64,000 nucleotides of DNA, from NCBI GenBank assembly GCA_964527835.1, contig CAZGNV010000019.1, positions 6,851-70,850 of the forward strand. Direction: 5' to 3'. A program made the translations under genes and the position numbers. Positions 51,218 to 59,922 of this stretch are shown here, one piece after another; the stretch's first letter is position 1; the number at the start of each line of letters is the position of its first letter. Origin of the DNA: JAFDCJ01 sp964527835. Its GTDB lineage: Bacteria; Desulfobacterota; Desulfobacteria; Desulfobacterales; JAFDCJ01. The notes under the pieces are model-generated. The model searched no databases and was not told the DNA's origin. It saw only the letters and a list, made by a program, of their open reading frames with translations.

Positions 51218-51596
51218 TACCAATGTGATCCTCAGATATTTATTGGGGGATCACCCGCAGTTCAGCCATAAAGCCGAAGCCTTTATGCTTGATGTGTCTA
51301 AGGGAGCAAAAAAGGCCGCGATACTTGATGTCGTAATTGTTGAATGCATCCATGTCATGGAAAAATATTACGAGATTCCCAAAACCGAAATTGTGGAAAA
51401 ATTAAGTGGCATATTGAATTTTTCAGGCATCGTAAACCCCGACAGATCCGAAATACTGGAAGCATTACTAAAATACAAAAATTTCCATATTGATATCGTT
51501 GATTGTCTTCTTGCCGCCTGTTCCTCTCCTGAAAAGGTCGTTATCTCCTTCGACAAAGACATGAAAAAATTAAAAACGGTCAGTGAAACCCCGTAG
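51186..51596 (+). CDS. PIN-domain toxin (VapC-like ribonuclease)
   Basis: This 136-residue PIN-domain protein has the acidic active-site residues in place: Asp in VYLIDTNVILRYLLGD, Glu in VIVECIHVMEKYY, Asp in HIDIVDCLLAA and Asp in VISFDKDMKKL. VapC-type toxins cut tRNA or rRNA and are held in check by their antitoxin. The gene overlaps the AbrB-type antitoxin gene, so together they form an AbrB-PIN module. It stands between rnc and the cas genes and could help keep the locus; that is an inference. Confidence 0.88.
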   Translation: MKLPRKVYLIDTNVILRYLLGDHPQFSHKAEAFMLDVSKGAKKAAILDVVIVECIHVMEKYYEIPKTEIVEKLSGILNFSGIVNPDRSEILEALLKYKNFHIDIVDCLLAACSSPEKVVISFDKDMKKLKTVSETP

Positions 51597-51921
51597 CCGC
51601 ATAAAATATCGTCTTTCTGATTTGAATATTTCTTTGGTTGTGACACATCTGTTAAACCCGTGAGCTAAAATGTACCCAATGTTGTGATTTTCTCGCCAGA
51701 AAGAACCGTCCCTTTTTGGGGGCGTCGGCATCGCAAACCGATCATTGGGGAGCTACCTTTTGGCAAACTATAGAAAAATCTGGTTGAAAAGTCGCGTTGC
51801 GGCTAACAATCCCGTAGGGTTGAATCACCCGAATTTCAACAACACCCGCCCCGCCTCTCCAAAGGATGCGCACCCCGGCGGGTTTTTTTGTGTGCAATCA
51901 ACCATGAAAGCACAATAAAAG
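51597..51921. other. intergenic region between the PIN toxin gene and cas3
   Basis: No gene is seen in these 325 bp. A terminator-like hairpin lies at 51845-51889, only about 33 bp before cas3. A stretch near 51655-51700 (AAACCCGTGAGC, later GATTTTCTCGCC) faintly resembles the end of the dispersed repeat. I did not find a convincing promoter close to cas3. Confidence 0.55.
51845..51889 (+). terminator. terminator-like hairpin immediately upstream of cas3
   Basis: CCCGCC (51845-51850) pairs with GGCGGG (51877-51882) and is followed by seven T residues. The loop is 26 nt and may contain a small inner stem (CTCC/GGAT region). It could end the toxin operon, or act as an attenuator in the cas mRNA leader. 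Confidence 0.5.
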
Positions 51922-54132
51922 ATGAACCATATGACTAAAAAATATTATGCTCACAGCTTAGGGGGAAAACCACCGTCCGAGTGGCAGCCCCTGGAAAAAC
52001 ATTTGAAAAATGTCGCCAAACTTTCAAGATCATTTGCTGATGCCTTCGGTGCCGGGGATTGGGGCTATCTCTCCGGATTGTGGCATGATATTGGAAAATA
52101 TTCCGATGAATTTCAGCAAAAACTCTATAGTCAGGAGGGAAACGATGCTCATATTGAAACAAAAGCGGAGCGGGTCGATCATTCCACTGCAGGCGCACAG
52201 CATGCCTTTAAATCTTCAGGTGATAGGGGAAAGTTGATAGCTTATGCCATTGCCGGACATCACACCGGGCTTCTGGATGGAAAATCCAATGATGCGTGCC
52301 TCCATGACCGGCTAAAAAAAACCATCCCCGATTATTCTCCCTGCCCTGAACATATCATCAAAACCAAAAGCATAGGCAATCTGCCCTTTGACCTTAATGA
52401 CCAAGACCCAAAGCGGTTTGGCTTCCAACTTTCCTTTTTTATACGGATGATTTATTCCTGTCTAGTAGATGCGGATTTTCTTGATACTGAAGCGTTTATG
52501 GACAGAGAAAAATCCTTATGGCGAAAAGGTTATCCCACTCTAGTCGAATTGAATAAAAAGCTTGGTTTAGCACTCAACCATTTGGTTGAGAGTGCGCCCA
52601 GGACATCCATCAATAAATACAGAACGGCAATCTTAAGAAACTGTCTCGATGCCGCTGAGCGTCCCCAAGGTCTATTCTCCTTAACAGTTCCAACGGGAGG
52701 TGGAAAAACACTTTCATCTCTTGCCTTTGCATTGAAACATGCCCTTAAATATGATTTGAAAAGGATTATTTATGTCATTCCATATACCAGTATTATCGAG
52801 CAGAATGCGGCTGTTTTTCGAGAAATCCTGGGTGAAGATGCGGTGCTGGAGCACCACAGCAACTTTGAACCAAAGGAAGAAGATCACCGTTCCCGCCTTG
52901 CTTCGGAAAACTGGGATGCACCGGTCATAGTTACGACAAATGTCCAATTCTTTGAATCATTATATCACTGTCGGTCATCAAGATGCAGAAAGACTCACAA
53001 CATCACAAGCAGTGTCGTTATCCTTGATGAGGCGCAAATGCTGCCGGTGTCCCTGTTAAAGCCATGTCTTGAAGTTCTCAGGGAGCTTTCATCTGCCTAT
53101 CGAACATCAATAGTTCTATGTACAGCCACCCAACCAGCTTTATCAACAACGGATACTTTCAAAGACGGATTGGAAGATGTACACGAGATTGTCTCTGATC
53201 CAGAAAAACTCTATGTTGCGTTTAAAAGGATTCAAGCGAAAAAACTACCGGTGATTGCTGATGATGAACTAGCGGACAGATTAAATAAATACAAACAGGT
53301 CCTGTGTATCGTAAATACGAGAGGATATGCCAGGCGTATCTTTGAACTAATACGTGATAGAAAAGAAGAATGCTATCACCTTAGCGCTTTAATGTGTCCC
53401 GAACACAGGACAGCAACCCTGAACAAGATAAGAGCGGCGCTGCTTGATGATAGACCATGCCGGGTTATCAGTACCCAGCTAATTGAAGCCGGTGTGGATA
53501 TTGATTTTCCCATAGTGTTTCGTTCAGCGGCGGGCCTAGATTCCATAGCCCAGGCAGCGGGTCGTTGCAACAGGGAAGGGAGGCTGCCTGAAGGTGGGCG
53601 GGTGTTTGTTTTTTCATCTGAAAAAGGTTTGCCGCCGGGTCATTTCCGCCAGACAGCCCAGACCGCCGAAAGTGTGATGCAGCACCATGATGATTTTTTG
53701 TCACTTGAAGCGGTTAGCGAATATTTCAGGACACTGTACTGGATGAAGGGGAATAAACTTGATGAATATCAGATACTGGATGATCTTGGTGAAGGCGCAA
53801 AAAACGGGGATTTCCCCTTCAGAGCCGTAGATAAAAAGTTCAAGATCATAAAAGACAGAGCTGAATCGATTATTATTCCCTGGAATAAGGACGCGGAAAA
53901 AATCATCAGTGGTTTGCGCTATTCTGAGTATCCAGCGCTGTTTGCCAGAAAGGCTCAGCGTTTCACCGTCCAGGTATATCCAAAGGTGCTGGACAGCCTG
54001 GAACGTGCAGGAAGTGTAGAGCGTCTGCATAACCAGTATTGCGTGTTGATCAATATGGATCTGTATCGCGATGATCTTGGACTTTGTCCCGAGGATCCGA
54101 CCTTTCATGAGGTTGAGAGCCTAATAACGTAA
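51922..54132 (+). CDS. cas3: type I-C Cas3 nuclease-helicase
   Basis: Cas3 is the effector that unwinds and degrades DNA marked by Cascade. The 736-residue protein has an N-terminal HD nuclease domain (~1-200; HDIGKYSDEF with the metal-binding HD, and IAGHHTGLLDG) and a superfamily 2 helicase. The helicase has Walker A TVPTGGGKTLSSLAFAL, motif II VVILDEAQMLPV, CTATQPAL and motif VI AQAAGRCNREGRL. The size is right for single-chain Cas3 of I-C systems. The start is the ATG at 51922 (MNHMTKKYYAHS); a second ATG three codons later is possible. cas5c follows 55 bp downstream. Confidence 0.97.
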   Translation: MNHMTKKYYAHSLGGKPPSEWQPLEKHLKNVAKLSRSFADAFGAGDWGYLSGLWHDIGKYSDEFQQKLYSQEGNDAHIETKAERVDHSTAGAQHAFKSSGDRGKLIAYAIAGHHTGLLDGKSNDACLHDRLKKTIPDYSPCPEHIIKTKSIGNLPFDLNDQDPKRFGFQLSFFIRMIYSCLVDADFLDTEAFMDREKSLWRKGYPTLVELNKKLGLALNHLVESAPRTSINKYRTAILRNCLDAAERPQGLFSLTVPTGGGKTLSSLAFALKHALKYDLKRIIYVIPYTSIIEQNAAVFREILGEDAVLEHHSNFEPKEEDHRSRLASENWDAPVIVTTNVQFFESLYHCRSSRCRKTHNITSSVVILDEAQMLPVSLLKPCLEVLRELSSAYRTSIVLCTATQPALSTTDTFKDGLEDVHEIVSDPEKLYVAFKRIQAKKLPVIADDELADRLNKYKQVLCIVNTRGYARRIFELIRDRKEECYHLSALMCPEHRTATLNKIRAALLDDRPCRVISTQLIEAGVDIDFPIVFRSAAGLDSIAQAAGRCNREGRLPEGGRVFVFSSEKGLPPGHFRQTAQTAESVMQHHDDFLSLEAVSEYFRTLYWMKGNKLDEYQILDDLGEGAKNGDFPFRAVDKKFKIIKDRAESIIIPWNKDAEKIISGLRYSEYPALFARKAQRFTVQVYPKVLDSLERAGSVERLHNQYCVLINMDLYRDDLGLCPEDPTFHEVESLIT

Positions 54133-54187
54133 TCAATCAAAATAGCGAAAGCCATGAAACGAATTATCAGAGAAAGGGGGTGTCTGA

Positions 54188-54841
54188 ATGTCCTATGGGA
54201 TAAAATTGAAAGTCTGGGGTAATTACGCCTGTTTTACCCGACCGGAAATGAAGGTGGAACGGGTCAGCTATGATGTGATGACGCCGTCAGCTGCCCGCGG
54301 GATTCTGGAGGCTATTTACTGGAAACCGGCAATTGTCTGGGTGGTAGACCGCATCCATGTACTCAATCCAATCCGCTTTGACAACATCAGGCGAAATGAA
54401 CTTGCTGGCAAGTTGCCGGTCGGCAAGATAAAAAAAGCAATGAATGATGGTGTCAGCCCTGTTGAAACCTTCATTGAAAAAGATCGCCAGCAGCGTGCGG
54501 CAATGGTGCTGCGCGATGTTGCTTATGTCATTGAAGCGCATTTTGAGTTTACCGGTTCTGAAGACAACAACGCAGCCAAACACAAAGAAATTTTTGACCG
54601 GCGCGCCCGCAAGGGGCAGTGCTTTCATCACCCCTATCTTGGTTGTCGTGAATTTTCCGCGCATTTCGAATTGATAGAGGATGATATCCCACAATCAGAA
54701 CTTGCCGGGAAGCGGGATCTGGGCTGGATGCTGCATGATATGGATTTTGCAAACAACATGGAAGCAAAATTTTTCAGAGCGGAAATGCACAACGGGGTTA
54801 TTGAAATTCCTCCGTTCAATGGAAGGGAGGTGAAATCATGA
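54188..54841 (+). CDS. cas5c: type I-C Cas5 (Cas5d), crRNA-processing endonuclease
   Basis: In type I-C, Cas5 replaces Cas6 and cuts the precursor crRNA at the base of the repeat hairpin, then stays on the 5' handle. The 217-residue protein shows the RAMP beginning SYGIKLKVWGNYACFTRPEM and the family segment ARKGQCFHHPYLGCREFSAH, which contains the Lys/His region associated with catalysis in Cas5d. GAAAGGGGGTGTCTGA provides the ribosome binding site before the ATG at 54188. The stop overlaps the cas8c start in ATGA, so the two are translationally coupled. Confidence 0.96.
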   Translation: MSYGIKLKVWGNYACFTRPEMKVERVSYDVMTPSAARGILEAIYWKPAIVWVVDRIHVLNPIRFDNIRRNELAGKLPVGKIKKAMNDGVSPVETFIEKDRQQRAAMVLRDVAYVIEAHFEFTGSEDNNAAKHKEIFDRRARKGQCFHHPYLGCREFSAHFELIEDDIPQSELAGKRDLGWMLHDMDFANNMEAKFFRAEMHNGVIEIPPFNGREVKS

Positions 54842-56553
54842 TCCTTCAGGCATTGAACAGCTATTATGCAAGGTTGAAAGGCAATGCCGATGTGAATATC
54901 CCATTTTGGGGATTTAGTTCTCAAAAGATTCACTTTGCGTTGTTGCTTGATCGTGATGGGCGTCTGCTTCAGGTTATTGACTTGAGGGAAACACAGGGAA
55001 CAAGATTGCTGCCAAAACAGATGATCGTTCCGCAAGCGGTGATTAAATCGGTAAATATTGCCGCAAATTTCCTGTGGGATAACACAGGGTATGTCCTTGG
55101 AGCCGACAATAAGGGAAAACCGGAACGATCTGCGGAAACCTTCAAGGCGTTTAAAAAACTTCATCATGATATCGGGGCAGGATTAGATGATGAAGGAATG
55201 ATTGCTGTGCTGCGGTTTTTAGATTCATGGAATCCGGCGGATGCACCGCAATTGGAATATTGGAAGGATATGGTGACCGGGGCGAACCTCATCTTTCAAT
55301 TGGATGGCGAACTTCGTTACGTCCATGATCGGCCAAAAATCAAGGATGCTTGGTTGAAACATTATTCCGAAAATATTTCAAAAGTTGCTGCAACATGTCT
55401 GGTTTGCGGCGAAAAAAAACCCATTGCCCGCTTGCATCCTAAAATTAAGGGCGTACGCGGCTCTCAGTCAACGGGCGCTGCCATTGTCTCCTTCAATCTT
55501 GACGCTTTCCTGTCTTACGGAAAAGAACAGAGCTTTAACGCCCCGGTCAGCGAAGACATCACCTTCAACTATGCGACAGCTCTTAACTACCTCCTTCGCA
55601 CAGACAGTCGTCAAAAAGTCCAGATAGGAGACGCGGCAACAGTTTTCTGGACAGAACGCGAATCGCCAATTGAAGGTTTTATGGGAGTAATTCTGAACCC
55701 CCAGAACGACAGCGGCGATATTAAGGAGATTCGTGATTTTTTAGATGCGGTGCGGGCAGGTAAGATGCCTTCATATCTTGGCGATCCGGATATTGGATTC
55801 TACATTCTAGGACTTTCTCCCAATGCATCACGTCTTTCCATTCGTTTCTGGCATGCCAGCACGGTGGGGGATATCAGCGCCAAAATCGGCCAGCACTTCA
55901 GTGATCTGGCTATAATCAAAAACTACGACAAGGATCCGGATTTTCCGGGTATATGGCAGCTTTTAAGAGAAACCGCTGTGTTGCGAAAAGCCGAGAACAT
56001 TTCTCCTGTTCTGTCCGGCCCAATCATGCGTTCAATTATGACAGGCGCGGCCTACCCTCAGAGTTTGATGACGGCAATCATAGGCCGCATACGCGCGGAC
56101 CAGGAAATAAACTACTTGCGTGCGGCGATGATCAAGGCTTGTCTTGTCAGAAAATATCGTATTAATCGAATTTCAAAGGAGATCACAATGGCATTGGATA
56201 AAGAATCAACTAATGTTGCATACAGACTGGGGCGGCTTTTTGCCGTTCTTGAAAAAGCCCAGAAGGATGCAATCCCGGGAGCCAATACGACTATTAAGGA
56301 CAGCTTTTATGGTTCGGCATCCGCAACGCCACGGACTGTTTTCCCACGGTTGCTCAGGCTCGCACAGCACCATATCCAGAAGGCGGAATACGGTCGTAAT
56401 ACAGATAAGATGATTGAGGAAATCATGCAGGATATTCAGGCCTTCCCCGCTCATATGAATTTAGATGACCAGGGCTTATTTGCGATCGGATATTACCATC
56501 AGCGAAAGAATTTTTATTTTAAATCAGACAAAAAGGAGGAAAACAATGAATAA
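54838..56553 (+). CDS. cas8c: type I-C Cas8c large subunit (Csd1)
   Basis: Cas8c is the Cascade large subunit that reads the PAM and helps open target DNA. The 571-residue Csd1-type protein begins ILQALNSYYARLKGNADV and has a CxxC element in ATCLVCGEKKPIARLHPK (~residue 185), with the segment FYILGLSPNASRLSIRFW typical of Csd1. The C-terminal ~121 residues form a helical region that is also made separately as Cas11c from an internal start (56188). The gene overlaps cas5c by 4 bp and cas7c by 8 bp. Confidence 0.96.
   Translation: MILQALNSYYARLKGNADVNIPFWGFSSQKIHFALLLDRDGRLLQVIDLRETQGTRLLPKQMIVPQAVIKSVNIAANFLWDNTGYVLGADNKGKPERSAETFKAFKKLHHDIGAGLDDEGMIAVLRFLDSWNPADAPQLEYWKDMVTGANLIFQLDGELRYVHDRPKIKDAWLKHYSENISKVAATCLVCGEKKPIARLHPKIKGVRGSQSTGAAIVSFNLDAFLSYGKEQSFNAPVSEDITFNYATALNYLLRTDSRQKVQIGDAATVFWTERESPIEGFMGVILNPQNDSGDIKEIRDFLDAVRAGKMPSYLGDPDIGFYILGLSPNASRLSIRFWHASTVGDISAKIGQHFSDLAIIKNYDKDPDFPGIWQLLRETAVLRKAENISPVLSGPIMRSIMTGAAYPQSLMTAIIGRIRADQEINYLRAAMIKACLVRKYRINRISKEITMALDKESTNVAYRLGRLFAVLEKAQKDAIPGANTTIKDSFYGSASATPRTVFPRLLRLAQHHIQKAEYGRNTDKMIEEIMQDIQAFPAHMNLDDQGLFAIGYYHQRKNFYFKSDKKEENNE
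56188..56553 (+). CDS. cas11c: internally translated small subunit Cas11c
   Basis: Type I-C Cascade is known to need a separate small subunit, Cas11c, made by internal initiation inside cas8c. Here the signal is direct: AAAGGAG (56175-56181) lies 6 nt before an in-frame ATG (56188), giving a 121-residue product beginning MALDKESTNVAYRLGRLF. This is codon 451 of cas8c, in the same frame, and matches the known position of the C-terminal helical bundle. The product should line the Cascade belly with Cas7. Confidence 0.88.
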   Translation: MALDKESTNVAYRLGRLFAVLEKAQKDAIPGANTTIKDSFYGSASATPRTVFPRLLRLAQHHIQKAEYGRNTDKMIEEIMQDIQAFPAHMNLDDQGLFAIGYYHQRKNFYFKSDKKEENNE

Positions 56554-57433
56554 AGCCATACAAAACCGTTACGAGTTTGTTTATCTTTTTGATGTCGAAA
56601 ACGGCAATCCCAACGGGGACCCGGATGCCGGAAATATGCCCAGAATTGACCCGGAAACAAGTTATGGTCTTGTTACCGATGTATGCCTGAAACGGAAAAT
56701 CCGTAATTTTGTGGAGATTGTTAAGGGCAATCAACCCCCTTACGAGATCTATATCAGAGAAAAAGCAATCCTTAACCAGACCCATGAAAGGGCACATCTG
56801 GCCGTTGGAGTAACGAGCCGAGATGAGAGTAAAAAACGCAAAGGTTCAGCGGCAGATGTAGAAAAAGCCAGAGCCTGGATGTGTTCCAACTTTTTTGATG
56901 TGCGCGCTTTCGGTGCTGTTATGTCTACAGGGGTTAATTGCGGGCAGGTCAGGGGACCTGTTCAATTAAACTTTGCCCGCAGCATAGAATCCATTGTCCC
57001 GCTGGAAATCAGCATTACCCGTATGGCGGTGACAACGGAAAAAGAGGCCGAACAGCAAAGCGGCGATAATCGGACAATGGGGCGCAAGCACATCGTGCCT
57101 TATGCCCTGTATCGCGTGGAAGGTTATATCTCCGCGCATTTAGCCGCGCAAACAGGATTTTCCGAGGACGACCTGGGTTTGTTGTGGGATGCATTTATCA
57201 ATATGTTCGACCATGACCATTCTGCAGCGCGTGGAAAGATGAATGCGCGCAAACTGATCGTGTTCAAACACGACTCGATGCTGGGAAATGCGCCTGCTCA
57301 CCGGTTGTTTGACCTTGTAACAGTGCCACGCGCAACTGATGAATCGATTCCAGCTCGCGCATTTTCCGATTACAATGTTACTATAGATCAGGATAACGTG
57401 CCACGAGGCGTATCTCTTGAGGAAAAGATATAA
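56546..57433 (+). CDS. cas7c: type I-C Cas7 backbone subunit (Csd2)
   Basis: Cas7 forms the filament that holds the crRNA spacer in Cascade. The 295-residue Csd2-type protein starts MNKAIQNRYEFVYLFDVENG with the family NPNGDPDAGNMPRID motif. The RAMP features VRAFGAVMSTGVNCGQVRGP, then ISITRMAVTTEKEAEQ and FDHDHSAARGKM are as expected. The ATG at 56546 is certain from AAGGAGG 6 nt upstream; it overlaps the cas8c end by 8 bp. A 256-bp gap with a gene remnant separates it from cas4. Confidence 0.96.
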   Translation: MNKAIQNRYEFVYLFDVENGNPNGDPDAGNMPRIDPETSYGLVTDVCLKRKIRNFVEIVKGNQPPYEIYIREKAILNQTHERAHLAVGVTSRDESKKRKGSAADVEKARAWMCSNFFDVRAFGAVMSTGVNCGQVRGPVQLNFARSIESIVPLEISITRMAVTTEKEAEQQSGDNRTMGRKHIVPYALYRVEGYISAHLAAQTGFSEDDLGLLWDAFINMFDHDHSAARGKMNARKLIVFKHDSMLGNAPAHRLFDLVTVPRATDESIPARAFSDYNVTIDQDNVPRGVSLEEKI

Positions 57434-57460
57434 AAGAAAAGAAGGCGTGACATTGCTGAC

Positions 57461-57655
57461 ATGATCACTTTAAAGCAGCGGGTCGCGGGACTTGATGCAA
57501 TACCCGTAATGACATCATGGTACCTGACCGACATCAATGAGACCAAAGGCAGGCAGGAGTTTTAGAAAAAGCAGTCGGTACAAAGGGTTATTGAATGTCT
57601 TGGCCGCGGCAGAAGTGCAAAATGGAATAAAACCGATAACTAGGTAATAACAATT
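57461..57655 (+). pseudogene. remnant resembling the N-terminus of a Fic-family protein
   Basis: The frame from ATG 57461 reads KQRVAGLDAIPVMTSWYLTD and INETKGRQEF, then an in-frame TAG stop (57563-57565). After the stop the same frame continues KKQSVQRVIECLGRG. This agrees with what I remember of Fic/DOC proteins near their N-terminus (PVTTSWYL, GRQELYTRQSPQKL), with the TAG standing where a Tyr codon is normally found. The rest of the Fic core (HPFxxGNGR) is absent before cas4. It seems to be a decayed gene fragment captured in the cas operon; the family call is from memory and not certain. Confidence 0.55.
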
Positions 57656-57689
57656 AATATGGGTAACAAATTGGGTAACTAATAAAGCT

Positions 57690-58328
57690 ATGTACACCGA
57701 AGACGACCTCGTCCCGCTCTCTGGTCTCCAGCACCTGCTTTTTTGTGAGCGCCAGTGTGCGTTGATCCATATTGAACAGGTGTGGGCCGAAAACCTGTTT
57801 ACTGCGGAAGGAAGGATCTTGCATGAACGGGTTCATGAGGCAACCACGGAATCCAGGGGTAACCTTCGCGTTGAATACGCCATGCCATTGCGATCGCTCA
57901 GGCTGGGACTGATTGCCAAAGCGGATGTTGTAGAATTTCATCGATATGCGGATCATCCTGTTGAGGTGTGGCGACCGTTTCCGGTGGAATACAAACGCGG
58001 GAAGCCAAAGAAAGACAACTGCGATAAGGTGCAACTTTGCGCCCAGGCCCTGTGTCTTGAAGAAATGCTGGATGTTGAGATACCCGCAGGCGCCCTTTTT
58101 TACGGAAAAACGCGACGTCGGCAGGATGTGGTGTTTGACAGTGTTTTAAGGCGGCAAACAGAGGATGCTGCAAAACGGTTTCACGAGCTTGTTGAATCAA
58201 CGGTTACGCCAAAACCTGTTTATTCGAAAAAATGCGACAACTGCTCCATTAATAATTTGTGCATGCCGAAAATGGTTGAGCAGGCCCGGTCAATAGATAA
58301 CTATCTTAGGGATGCGGTAGACAAATAA
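57690..58328 (+). CDS. cas4: Cas4 nuclease for spacer acquisition
   Basis: Cas4 is an iron-sulfur exonuclease that trims prespacers and checks the PAM during adaptation. The 212-residue protein has the start-proximal Cys in HLLFCERQCALIHIE, the PD-(D/E)XK-type residues in LIAKADVVEF and FPVEYKRGKPKKDNC with DKVQLCAQALCLEE. The C-terminal Cys triad is KKCDNCSINNLCMP, completing the 4Fe-4S cluster. The start is ATG 57690. It overlaps cas1 by one base (TAATG), so it is coupled to the acquisition genes. Confidence 0.95.
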   Translation: MYTEDDLVPLSGLQHLLFCERQCALIHIEQVWAENLFTAEGRILHERVHEATTESRGNLRVEYAMPLRSLRLGLIAKADVVEFHRYADHPVEVWRPFPVEYKRGKPKKDNCDKVQLCAQALCLEEMLDVEIPAGALFYGKTRRRQDVVFDSVLRRQTEDAAKRFHELVESTVTPKPVYSKKCDNCSINNLCMPKMVEQARSIDNYLRDAVDK

Positions 58329-59359
58329 TGAAAAGACATCTGAACACCCTTTTTGTGACAACCCAGGGTGCCTACCTGGCAAAAGAAGGCGAAACCGTCG
58401 TGGTCAGAATTGAAAGAGAGGTTCGGCTGCGTTTGCCGATCCATACAATCGGGGGAATCGTCTGCTTCGGCAACATAACCTGCAGCCCGTTTTTAATGGG
58501 ATTTTGTGCTGAACGCAACGTGGCCATAAGCTTTCTTACGGAGTATGGGCGGTTCCTTGCAAGGGTCCAAGGGCCTGTGTCGGGCAATGTTTTGTTGCGG
58601 CGGGAGCAATACCGCCGTGCTGATGACATGGATGTCTCTGCTAAGATATCAAGGTCCGTGCTGACAGGTAAACTCGCAAACTGCCGGGCAGTGCTTCAGC
58701 GTGCATTGCGAGACCATTCTTCAAAGCTGAATGCAGGCGAGGTAAGTCAAGCATCAAAAAAAATACACCATTCCTTAGAACATCTGCAATCCGATCTGCC
58801 TTTGAATGTCTTGCGCGGTATTGAGGGAGAAGCGGCTCACACCTATTTCAGTGTCTTTGATCATTTGATTGTCGCGCAAAAAGAGGCTTTTATTTTCAGG
58901 GCTCGCAATCGCAGGCCGCCGCTGGACCGTGTCAATTGTTTACTGTCGTTTCTTTATACACTTGTTTTGCATGACGTCCGCTCAGCCCTTGAATCCGTCG
59001 GCCTTGATTCAGCAGTCGGATTTTTGCACCGGGACCGTCCCGGACGACCCGGTTTGGCCCTTGATATGATGGAGGAATTCCGGCCCTTTTTGGCGGACCG
59101 TTTAACGCTTTCGCTGATAAATTTGAACCAGGTTCAAAAGAAAGGATTTACTGAAATGGCATCCGGGGCCGTTTTAATGGATGACGAAACAAGAAAAACG
59201 GTTTTAGTCGCTTATCAAAAACGAAAGCAGGATGAAATATTCCACCCGTATATTGAAGAAAAAGTCACAATCGGATTATTGTTCCACCTGCAGGCCTTAT
59301 TGTTGGCACGTTGCCTGCGGGGCGATCTGGACGGTTACCCAGCTTTTATCTGGAAGTAG
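58328..59359 (+). CDS. cas1: Cas1 integrase, type I-C
   Basis: Cas1 joins prespacers to the first repeat of the array, as a complex with Cas2. The 343-residue protein has the metal-binding Glu in RGIEGEAAHTYFSVFD, the His in VGFLHRDRPGRPGLALD and the Asp/Glu in MMEEFRPFLADRLTLSLIN. N-terminal beta-domain features such as RLPIHTIGGIVCFGNI are present. The ATG at 58328 overlaps the cas4 stop. Length and motifs match type I-C Cas1. cas2 follows 8 bp downstream. Confidence 0.97.
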   Translation: MKRHLNTLFVTTQGAYLAKEGETVVVRIEREVRLRLPIHTIGGIVCFGNITCSPFLMGFCAERNVAISFLTEYGRFLARVQGPVSGNVLLRREQYRRADDMDVSAKISRSVLTGKLANCRAVLQRALRDHSSKLNAGEVSQASKKIHHSLEHLQSDLPLNVLRGIEGEAAHTYFSVFDHLIVAQKEAFIFRARNRRPPLDRVNCLLSFLYTLVLHDVRSALESVGLDSAVGFLHRDRPGRPGLALDMMEEFRPFLADRLTLSLINLNQVQKKGFTEMASGAVLMDDETRKTVLVAYQKRKQDEIFHPYIEEKVTIGLLFHLQALLLARCLRGDLDGYPAFIWK

Positions 59360-59367
59360 GATAAAAA

Positions 59368-59658
59368 ATGTTAGTGGTCATATGTTACGATGTGTCTACA
59401 GCCAAACCCGAGGGACAGCGACGTCTGCGAAGGGTTGCCAAGGCTTGCAAAAATTATGGGCAACGGGTTCAGTTTTCTGTTTTTGAGTGTGAAATCAACC
59501 CAGCCCAATGGACAGATTTGCGTCAACGATTGATAGATATAATCGAACCTGAGATGGACAGCCTGCGGTTTTACTTTCTGGGTTCAAAATGGAGGCGCCG
59601 AATAGAGGAGATCGGGGCCAAAAAGTCATACGATCCGGGTGGGCCGCTGATTGTCTGA
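59368..59658 (+). CDS. cas2: Cas2 spacer-acquisition protein
   Basis: Cas2 bridges the two Cas1 dimers during spacer integration. The 96-residue protein has the conserved MLVVICYDVSTAKPEGQRR (Asp in YDV) and the C-terminal FRFYFLGSKW-type strand (DSLRFYFLGSKWRRR) that ends with PLIV. It is a normal full-length Cas2 and closes the cas operon. The leader of the array starts right after its stop. Confidence 0.96.
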   Translation: MLVVICYDVSTAKPEGQRRLRRVAKACKNYGQRVQFSVFECEINPAQWTDLRQRLIDIIEPEMDSLRFYFLGSKWRRRIEEIGAKKSYDPGGPLIV

Positions 59659-59890
59659 AGTCAAAGTGCGAACTTGAAGCTCACAAACGCGTGAAATATC
59701 GAATCATCTTACATGGGCTTGAATTGTAAAGCATTTTTTGTCCATTACGTTCGCGTTCCAAAAATTAATAAATAAGTCAGCAAGTTACGGGAACGTTCTT
59801 TGACAATTGAATATATCACAAGATGATAAAAGTGGGGTTCGCAGAAATAGACAAATATTACTTTTTATTACAATATGTTAGAAGCGAACA
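59659..59890 (+). promoter_or_regulatory. CRISPR leader
   Basis: This 232-bp AT-rich stretch lies between cas2 and the first repeat and has no credible gene. A candidate promoter is TTGACA (59800-59805) with TGATAA (59824-59829) 18 bp away. GAACGTTC (59791-59798) forms a small palindrome just before it. The repeat orientation (GTCGCCCTCC at the start, GGATTGAAAC at the end) places the leader on this side, so new spacers enter at 59922. Confidence 0.8.
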
Positions 59891-59922
59891 GTCGCCCTCC
59901 ATGCGGGGGCGTGGATTGAAAC

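Noticed and set aside
51740..51870. Possible tmRNA or tRNA 3' end (CCCGCCCCGCCTCTCCA) suggesting an integration site
   Set aside because: The sequence lacks a proper T-arm and CCA end and pairs better as a terminator-like hairpin; no matching direct repeat was seen.
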